From the NCBI GenBank assembly GCA_033239125.1, contig BSWB01000003.1, positions 28,783,001 to 28,847,000 on the forward strand: 64,000 bases of DNA. Direction: 5' to 3'. Shown one piece after another: positions 55,995-64,000 of the stretch; within the stretch, counting starts at the first letter, position 1, and every line of letters starts with the position of its first letter. Source of the DNA: Fagopyrum homotropicum (Eukaryota; Streptophyta; Magnoliopsida; Caryophyllales; Polygonaceae). The translations under genes and the position numbers were made by a program. The notes below the pieces were generated by a model that worked only from the letters and a program-made list of their open reading frames with translations, had not been told where the DNA came from and ran no database searches.

Positions 55995-56790
55995 AACGCA
56001 TCATGGTCCAGCTAGCGACCTTAAATCAAGCGCTTCTTGGGAGGCAACCCAAGGTATTGCTCTCTTTTCCCGTTTTCTAGTCTAGCTTAGATAGTTTTTG
56101 TTTTTGCTTTGCTTTGCTTTGTTTTTGGTGTTCTGGACAGACAACAAGGAATATCTAAGGAGGAGCACAACTGGAAGGACAGAAGTTCGAGATTCTGAGA
56201 AGACAGAAACACCTCGGTTACTGTCAGAGCACCTCGACCGAGTTGATTCTTGAGCAACCGAGGCGACTAGGGTTTCTGCAGAACCGCCTCGGTCCGTACC
56301 ACCTCGGTCCAGTCGAGACCATCTCGACCGAGGTGACAGCAGATCCAGTAACAGTATAAAAAGGAATTTTTTTTTACTTTTCACCTTTTTATCCTCCTCG
56401 ACCGCGGCGAACAGACGCACCTCGCTCATCTCAGATCTTGCTTGTTTTCGACATTTTCTGCTTCCAAATCGAGATTGAAGGGTAGAGGAGTCGATTGCAA
56501 CAACGAATCTGCAAGAAAATCGAGTGCATTGGCCGGAACGAGGTAAAAACGACCGAAACCCTAACTCGCTCGTTTACTGAAATTTGGGCTTTGGTTGCCC
56601 TTGAATCTGTTGAGGAAAAGCTTAAGTACCCCTTAGGAAGCATCTGTAGTGATTTTAGGGGGAAAAGAACTGAATTTCTGAGAGTGGAATCGCGACTGTC
56701 TTCGCCTCGGTCCAGTCGACCTGCACCTCGGTCGAGGTGATTCTTGGAGTTTGTCAGTCGACCGAGGTAGTCTGACAGTATTGATTGAAG
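55995..56790 (+). other. Spacer between pol and ORF1 in Athila C, motif cluster
   Basis: No ORF was recognised. Dense with the C-specific motif: 56210-56220, 56230-56245, 56256-56265, 56285-56295, 56300-56310, 56320-56335, about 56397-56408, 56703, 56724-56739 and 56757-56770. It may contain the leader or splice acceptor for ORF1 expression, but I cannot define one. Confidence 0.6.
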
Positions 56791-58183
56791 ATGAGTTCTG
56801 ACAGATTGTTAGCCCTTAGAGATAGATCCTCTCCTTCCCCTTCTTCTTCCTCATCCCGACCTTCTATACCGGTGATCCACGAGAGTCACCTTGTAGATTA
56901 CGAGAGCATTGCTAGCCGTCCAGTGATCGCACCTAGATTCCTGGACATTTCTGCCTTTGACTGTCTCCACGTTGATGGAGATCTTAGGAGGATGATCACC
57001 ACCGTCGGGCTGTATTAGTTTACTGAGATCCGAGCCCCAGCTTACTTAGAGCCGACCCTCGAGTTTGTCAGCTCCTTCACTTACCTCCCCACAGAGAGGG
57101 CGGTGAAGTACCGGAACTACTTAGTACCTCTAGACCATTGGAGAGACATCTTTGGCTTCCCTACCCCCACTGCCGTAGACTTCCCGACCCGAGCCGTAGC
57201 TAGAGAGTTCTGGGGGTCAGATTGCCCACATTACAGAGCATGCAGATAGGTGGCGCCCTGGTGATTCCAGGGAGAAGCTTATCTTCCATCTTGCTTTTCG
57301 TTTAGCTCACAGGATCTTCAGCGAGACGCTTCTGGCGCGTACTGAGACGCCCCAGAAGGTCCGACAGGGGGAGCTCTTTGCTTTGTACTGCATGGTCACA
57401 GGTGGATACCCTGACTTTGGATTGATGCTGGCAGAGGATCTGCACAGGATCAAGGCCAAAGGGAAGGGAGATATATGCTGTGGAGGGATAGTGACCCATA
57501 TCGCTACTTATCAGGATATGGATCTGAGTAGGTGTACTATGGTGGCGGCTGCCAAGCCGCTCGGACTTCAGGAGATGATCACACGGAGGATTCTAGTTCC
57601 CCGTGGTTTGACTACACCTTACGTCGCTATGCCATGGGAGCTGACTGCACCTCAAGGCATCAGATGGTCTGCACAGTTCTCTGTCTTTGATCCACATTTT
57701 TGGCAGACCGCTTGGGGTCCACTTATGGAGGATTACAGAGAGGGAGCAGCTGCCCCTGCTGCAGCTGAGGAGGAGGAGGAGGCTGAGGATGAGGACGACG
57801 ATGATGACACAGTAGATGAGAGAGGAGGTGGCGTCCCGATGGACACGGGGACAGATACAGCTGGGACGAGCGCGCCACCTATTATAGATCTGGACGACGA
57901 GGAGGACACTGAGCCGGCGCCAGCTGAGACTTCTCCAGTCAGACCTGCTAGACGCAGGAGGCGGGGAGCGAGGGATAGAGCTGCTCACCGACGGATTGAT
58001 GACCTGACGGATCAGGTTATCGACTCATATGCTGCACTTTCGCTGGATATCCGCGAGATGCAGGAGCGACAGCATCATCAGCACATCATGGCTCAGCTGC
58101 AGTTCGAGCGGATCATGGGCCATCCTTACGATCCTACTCAGTATCCCTACATACCACCACCATCACCGGATCGAGACTACTGA
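56791..58183 (+). pseudogene. Athila ORF1 (env-position) gene, broken
   Basis: Sits 3' of pol where Athila elements carry their extra ORF (ATHILA ORF-1 family; function unknown, called env-like by position). The start MSSDRLLALRDRSSPSPSSS is followed by a recognisable body (FLDISAFDCLHVDGDLRRM). A TAG at 57016-57018 and a frameshift near 57230-57240 break it. The last 266 codons (57383-58183) are open and end with an acidic run (EEEEEAEDEDDDDD), a basic run (RPARRRRRGARDRAAHRR) and a coiled coil-like tail. I see no signal peptide or convincing membrane segment. Confidence 0.75.
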
Positions 58184-59656
58184 GGAGCTGCAGGATTTTA
58201 TTATTATATTTTTATGCAGTTCGGCTTTTATCCGGTGAGTTCTCTCTTGTTTAGACTTTTATTATACCCACTGGGACAGTGTCTCTCAAGTATGGGGTGT
58301 TTGTTATTTGACTACGTGACTACGTGATGTATTTGACACCTTTGATGTATTATATTTATCGGATATTTTCGTATTTATGCTTCATTGCTTTTATATGATT
58401 ATCTGATATTGCATGCATACCTACAGGTTATTTGATTGAGAAAAACGTCGAAACTGAAAAAAATTTGGCATTGAAAAATTTTTTTTCGACCTCGACCGAG
58501 TCAGTATTGGCCAAACGAGGCGTTTCACCTCGGTTGAACCAAGAACACCTCGACCGAGGTGTGTTAACTGAGAGTTTTCGAAAACGAATTTTTGTTACTT
58601 ATCTGGATATGACCTCAGTGAAGATCTTGTTTACCTACTGGTTTTAAATTCTTTATGTGTTTGAAAGGTTTTATAATATGTTTAAGTTGCTAAATGCTTT
58701 GTTTGAAATTATTAGCATGTTTAATACTTTGTTTTTATCCAAATTATGTTGAATTTGAAGGTTGACACCGCAGGTTAAGTTCTCTCACTTTCTTCTTGGA
58801 AAGACCAAGGCAATTCATTCTCTTCTCTCTTCTTCTTCTTGATCATGCTTAGCCCCTCATATACATTTTGCCTCCCTTTACCTATCCGGGAATTTGGAAG
58901 CAAGCAAAGTGGTGAAAGTGGAGTTAAAGTTGAGAAGTGGCTGGAAGTGAAGTGTTAGAAAGCAATAATAGGTTTGGGGAAGTCAATCATGAAGATGAGT
59001 AACTCGGAACCATTCACATAGCCGGGTGTTTGTGTCTTGCCAAAGTCGGATTGAGCGATATTCCTATCGGGTCATGGTATGTGCATCAAGGGTTTGATGC
59101 ATCTCGAGAAATTGATGATTGCAGATTTCCTAGGCTTCGGTTATTGTGCACCTCTGTCCATGTATCCCAAAAAGTAAAGTAAAAAAAGAAAAAGTGTGAG
59201 ATAAGCGAAGCTTATTGGTGGAAGATGTTGAAAGTCAAAGTGAAAGTGAAGTTCATCCTTTTCCCGGATTCTAGCACCACATTACCTTACATACATCCCT
59301 ACCCTACACGTTTCTTGACCTTTTCTTTTGGGAAGCCCTTTAGACCTTGAGCTTGTTGATTGACTTAGCGGTTTAAACTGGATTATACATGATTAATTTT
59401 GATAATTATGATTTATTATGCATTCTATGATTTTATGCAAAAATGAACAACTTTTCTATATTTATAAAATGTTTTGAGCATATTGAGTTTTTAATTTCCA
59501 GGAAGTACTCTCTTAGAGTGATCTATGATAGTTGCACACCATAAAATGTTTTTGAAAGACTTTTTCATTGATTTTATTGACTTATAATCCATTCTATCTT
59601 GTCTTCTATATGCGGAACTTGCTTGGGGACAAGCAAGGGCTAAGTATGGGGTATTT
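58184..59656 (+). other. Athila C 3' noncoding region and polypurine tract
   Basis: Noncoding. Motif copies are at 58488-58500, 58526-58536 and 58546-58561. Close to the LTR, CTTGCTTGGGGACAAGCAAG (59619-59638) is a palindrome-like sequence followed by AAGTATGGGGTATTT, the likely purine tract. The same arrangement precedes the LTR in element A. Confidence 0.75.
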
Positions 59657-61394
59657 TGATAGCATGAATTATAGTCTATATTTTAGGGTTTGTTTGGACG
59701 TTTTATCTTTCATAATCTGCATGTTTGTATGTATAATATGTGATTCTACTACCATTTCATCTACCTTTGCGAGAATCGAGGTCTACACCTAGTTTCGTTG
59801 TAATTGCAGGTAATATGGTACGTTTTGCATCAAAAAGGAGCAAAAGGAGTCATGAGTCATTTGGAGCTACATCCAGGGAGCATAGCCATGGATTAAAGAT
59901 TTACTTTGGACCAGTTTTGAGAGATTTCACATTCAGTTGTGAGTCACCTCGGTTGACCACAGATTCACCTCGACCGAGGTGATCCAGAGACGCCGACTCG
60001 ACCGAGGCGAACACCTAGGACGCGGCGAGAATATTTTATTCTTGGAGGAGATCTTTTAAAATTGGAAAGTGATCTTATATTTTTGGGCTTGGCTCCTGGA
60101 AGGAAGGAGATATGCAGAATCATATATTTTACCTATATTTATGGGAGAATATCTTTCTAAGATTTATTATCTTTGGAGGGTTATTTTCCTATAAAAAGGG
60201 TTGGATTTTCCACAAATCCGATCATGCTTAGATCCCGCTTACAGTCGGAAATCACGCAGCAGCAGCAGCCTTCCCCAAGTTGGAAGATTTGAAGAACCTT
60301 TTTGAAGGTTGAAGGAAGATTGAAGTCCATAGCTTTCATAGCTTTATTGAAGGGTTTTGTAAGATTGTCTTCAATTCCCTCAATTGTTGTCTTGTCTTTT
60401 TGGATTGTTATCCAAGGAACGCTTTGTTGTGATATTTGATTCAGTTATTGAAGTCTTTTCATTAAATTCTTCTTTGTTCAAATATTCACCTTCTTCCCAT
60501 ATATTTTAATACTTTCATAATGATGATGAATGGCTAATTTCCTTGTGTGATTCTAGGGTGATTAGCTGAAGGTTGTGGGAAAAACAATGATAGAATAATC
60601 TTAGATTCCAGTAGGATCCTGAAAGTTCGAGTCTTTAACCTTAACCCTAAGCATCTCGTTCAGTCGATGAACACCTCGGCCGGGGTGGAAACTGGCTGAC
60701 CGAGGTGACTTATCTGATCCGTAGCTGAGAGTTAAGTGTTAGAGTTTGCCAAATCCTATTCTTATTACACCTTTCCTGGTTCAAAGCAAGCTTAGGATGA
60801 GACTTACCCGGTGATTCCTTAGTTTGTGTATTAACGATCATAAGTGTAGGTAATAAAGGTTTGTCCTTTATTGGGGTTTGAGTGTGCTTCCATCCCATCT
60901 TTGTGAGTTAGCCTGAGACTTACCCGGTAAAGGTTGATTCTATTTAGATGGTGTGTTAGTTTGAGGTTATAGTTCTTTATCTTGATTCCTTGAGACTTAC
61001 CCGGTAATAGGAGTTACGGTTTAGGATTAGTGTGTAGTGAGACTTACCCGGTGATCTACTCCACTTTAGAAACACCTTCCCCACGCAAAAATCTCAGCTT
61101 TGTCCGCTTATCTATAGATCTTGAGTCGGAACCACAACTAGATGCTTTAATCCCTAGAATTGCATGTTTGCTTTATTGACTTCTTATTCATCTTTGATTG
61201 TGTTAATTGCTCTTGTGGTTAGAATCGACATAGCACACCGTATTGACTTTGTTTCACCGAGTCCCTGTGATCGACCCCTGGAATTTTCTTGCTTTTACTA
61301 CGATTGACCCGTACACTGCGGGTTCGCATCCTTGTTTTAAGCTTAAGTCTAGGGTTATAAATTTAAAGCTTGCGCACACCGTTTGGAGCGAACA
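59657..61394 (+). repeat. 3' LTR of Athila C
   Basis: About 99.6% identical to the 5' LTR by eye, with a 4-bp deletion near 60945. Carries the same motif sites (for example CACCTCGACCGAGGTG at 59967-59982). Confidence 0.95.
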
Positions 61395-61399
61395 TATGG

Positions 61400-64000
61400 A
61401 TCGTCTCCAACCGAAAAAGGTCCTCCTCAACTTGATCTTAAACCTCTTCCTTCTCATTTAAAGTATGCTTTCCTTGGTTCAAATTCTATTTATCCGGTGA
61501 TTGTGAATGCATCTTTGAATGATGATGAGCTTAATAGATTGTTGAATGAATTGAAACTGCATAGAAAGGCAATAGGATACACCATTGATGACCTTGTTGG
61601 CATTAAGCCCTCTTTGTGCATGCATAAGATAATGATGGAAGATAACCATAAACCCTCTATTGAAAATCAAAGAAGATTGAATCCTATAATGAAAGAGGTA
61701 GTCAAAAAGGAGATCATTAAGTTGCTAGATGCGGGAATTATCTACCCTATCTCGGATAGTAAGTGGGTTAGTCCCGTACATGTAGTTCCGAAGAAGGGTG
61801 GGATGACCGTAGTGACCAATGAGAACAATGAACTAATCCCGACTAGGACGGTTACGGGGTGGAGGATATGTATTGATTATAGGAAGCTTAACATGGCCTC
61901 TAGGAAAGATCACTTCCCTCTCCCTTTCATTGACCAAATGCTAGAGAGGTTAGCTCAACATTCTCATTTTTGCTATTTAGATGGCTATAGTGGATTCTTC
62001 CAAATCCCTATCCACCCCGATGACCAAGAGAAAACCACATTTACATGTCCATGGGGAACTTTTGCATATAGGAGAATGCCATTTGGGTTGTGTAATGCAC
62101 CCGCCACCTTCCAAAGGTGTATGATGGCTATCTTTTCGGAATACATTGAAGATATCATGGAAGTGTTCATGGATGATTTCTCTGTTTATGGTTCTTCCTT
62201 TGATAATTGCTTGGCTAACTTGTCATTAGTATTGCAAAGATGTGAGGAGACAAATCTTGTCTTAAATTGGGAAAAATGCCACTTCATGGTAAGTGAAGGT
62301 ATTGTGTTAGGACACTTGGTGTCTAACCGTGGCATTGAGGTTGATAGGGCCAAGATTGAAACGATAGAGAAGTTGCCACCACCTACGTCGGTGAAAGGGG
62401 TAAGGAGTTTGTTAGGGCATGCCGGTTTTTACCGGAGGTTTATTCAAGACTTCTCTAAAATTTTTAAGCCTCTTACTAACCTACTAATGAAAGACGTTGA
62501 ATTTGTTTTCTCCAAAGATTGCCTTGAGGCTTTTTGTAGGTTGAAGAACGCTTTGATCTCCGCACCTATCATGCAAGCGATGTAGGTTAGTAAGATGGGC
62601 GCACTCATGCCATTTATTATGCTAGCAAGACGCTAGATGATGCCCAACTTAACTATGCCACAACCGAGAAAGAGTTGCTAGCGGTAGTGTATGCCTTTGA
62701 GAAGTTTCTCTCATACCTTGTTGGAGCGAAGGTCATAGTGTATACGTATCATGCTGCGATCCGTTACCTCCTTACAAAGAAGGATGCCAAACCTAGGTTG
62801 ATTCGGTGGATCCTTCTTCTTCAAGAGTTTGATTTGGAAATCCGGGACAAGAAGGGATCCGAGAACTCCATGGCGGATCACCTTAGTAGACTCCCACCAT
62901 TGGAGGTTGACAAAGATGACATCCCGATTGATGATTCATTCCGGGATAAGCAATTGCAAATGGTGGAGGAGTGCTTGTTCCAAGTGTCTAGAGGGAGTGA
63001 GCCATGGTATGCCGACATTGTGAACTACCTAGTGTGTGAGGAAGTGCCTCCCGGATTGACATATGCCCAAAGAAAGAAGTTCTTCAAAGATGTGAGGCAC
63101 TACTATTGGAGTGATCCACTTTTGTTCAAGAGAGGGCCGGATGGAGTGTTTAGAAGATGCATACCGGAGGATGAGGTGGAGAGTGTGATCCGCCATTGTC
63201 ATTCCTTGCCATGTGGAGGACATGCTAGCTCACACAAGACATGTGCTAAGGTGTTGCAATCGGGCTTCTTTTGGCCAAGTTTGTTCAAGGATGTACAAGG
63301 CTTTGTGGTAGCTTGTGATGCTTGCCAAAGGACGGGCAACATCTCAAGGAGAAATGAGATGCCCTTGAACAACATACAAGAGGTAGAGATATTTGATGTG
63401 TGGGGTGTGGACTTCATGGGACCATTCCCTTCTTCATGTGGCAACCTCTACATCCTATTGGCGGTTGATTATGTTTCAAGATGGGTGGAGGCAATCGCCT
63501 CTCCTACAAATGATGCCAAGGAAGTGGTGCGATTCTTCAACCGAGTGATCTTCCCTAGGTTTGGGACACCAAGGGTAATCATAAGTGATGGAGGGAAGCA
63601 CTTCAACAATAGGAACTTCGGGGCACTTTTGGCTAAGTATGGGGTGACTCATAAGGTGGCGACACCTTACCATCCCCAAACTAGTGGCCAAGTGGAGATC
63701 TCCAACCGGGAGATAAAAGGGATACTTGAGAAGACGGTCTCTAGAACAAGAAAGGATTGGGCTATGAAGCTCGATGATGCCTTGTTGGCTTATAGAACCG
63801 CTTTCAAGACACCAATTGGCACCACTCCTTACAAGTTAGTCTATGGCAAGTCTTGCCACCTTCCGGTAGAGATGGAGCATAGAGCATATTGGGCCATAAG
63901 GTGGTTGAATTTTGACCTCAAGGAGGCCGGTGAGAAGCGGTTGCTAGACATGAACGCCCTTGAGGAGATCCGGTTGGATGCTTATGAGAATGCCCAGATC
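61400..64000 (+). pseudogene. Athila B reverse transcriptase to integrase, continuing past window
   Basis: Resumes element B after C. RT is open to 62585 and keeps the canonical FMDD box (about 62168-62180), unlike element A. At about 62575 a 43-bp deletion between two ATGCAA repeats, plus a second rearrangement before GATGGGCGCACTCA, removes the first RNase H Asp region (CDAS) and breaks the frame. RNase H and integrase sequence then continues in pieces (KELLAVVYAFEKF; HCHSLPCGGHA; VDFMGPF; SDGGKHF; GQVEISN) to the window edge. Nonfunctional. Confidence 0.9.

Larger units (their letters stand above)
49986..61394 (+). mobile_element. Athila-type element C, nested in B; lacks reverse transcriptase
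   Basis: LTRs at 49986-51727 (1742 bp) and 59657-61394 (1738 bp), starting TGATAGCATG and ending GAGCGAACA, differ by about 7 substitutions and one 4-bp indel (~0.4%). The target duplication TATGG is at 49981-49985 and 61395-61399. Inside are a primer site, gag, protease, a direct jump to integrase, and a decayed Athila ORF1 (env-position) gene. It is a recent insertion of an element that cannot have reverse-transcribed itself. Confidence 0.95.

Noticed and set aside
57383..58183. Functional envelope protein in Athila C
   Set aside because: The gene is interrupted by a stop and a frameshift, and no signal peptide or fusion or membrane segments are visible. It is an ORF1-family pseudogene.

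Overview
This window looks like pericentromeric or otherwise repeat-rich nuclear DNA of a flowering plant, most likely a Brassicaceae species. The evidence is Athila-type Ty3/gypsy elements with a tRNA-Asp primer site, ATREP-like Helitron ends, and pseudogenes close to Arabidopsis RPT2 and GAUT13/14. I found no intact host gene. Nearly everything is transposable elements nested in one another, plus debris of captured or broken host genes.

Layout. (1) 158-10120: a minus-strand Ty3/gypsy element with very long (2.95 kb), nearly identical LTRs, a 5-bp target duplication and a decayed 4-kb interior. (2) 10289-10870: a truncated RPT2 (26S proteasome ATPase) copy with its promoter. (3) 11372-17634: a Helitron complex. 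Several Helitron 5' ends lie head to tail. Four units carry a U2 snRNA-type promoter, the first ~70 nt of a U2-like sequence and a 25-bp minisatellite. A broken Helitron helicase gene follows. (4) 17635-24800: AT-rich DNA with a foldback element, two more non-autonomous Helitrons and degenerate telomere-like repeats. (5) 24810-31464: a very young Ty1/copia element on the minus strand with an intact 1425-aa polyprotein. (6) 31553-35453: unrecognised AT-rich DNA, a hAT element and a GAUT13/14-like pseudogene. (7) 35454-64000: Athila elements. Element A (35454-47164) has a full-length gag-pol. Element B (47165-49985, resuming at 61395) shares A's right LTR and runs off the window. Element C (49986-61394, target duplication TATGG) is inserted in B.

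Relative ages by LTR divergence counted by eye: copia 1 mismatch in 998 bp; Athila C ~0.4%; the gypsy at 158-10120 ~0.7%; Athila A ~2%. Athila A broke an already decayed GAUT copy, and C then landed in B.

The two observations I consider most novel are: (i) a Helitron family that captured the promoter and 5' third of a U2 snRNA gene and appears to have amplified its stem-loop IIa into 25-bp hairpin arrays; (ii) family-specific palindromes scattered through the Athila elements (AAATCGGCCGATTT in A/B, CACCTCGACCGAGGTG-like in C), different in sequence but clustered at the same element positions. Divergence values and alignments were made by eye, and functional interpretations are inference.
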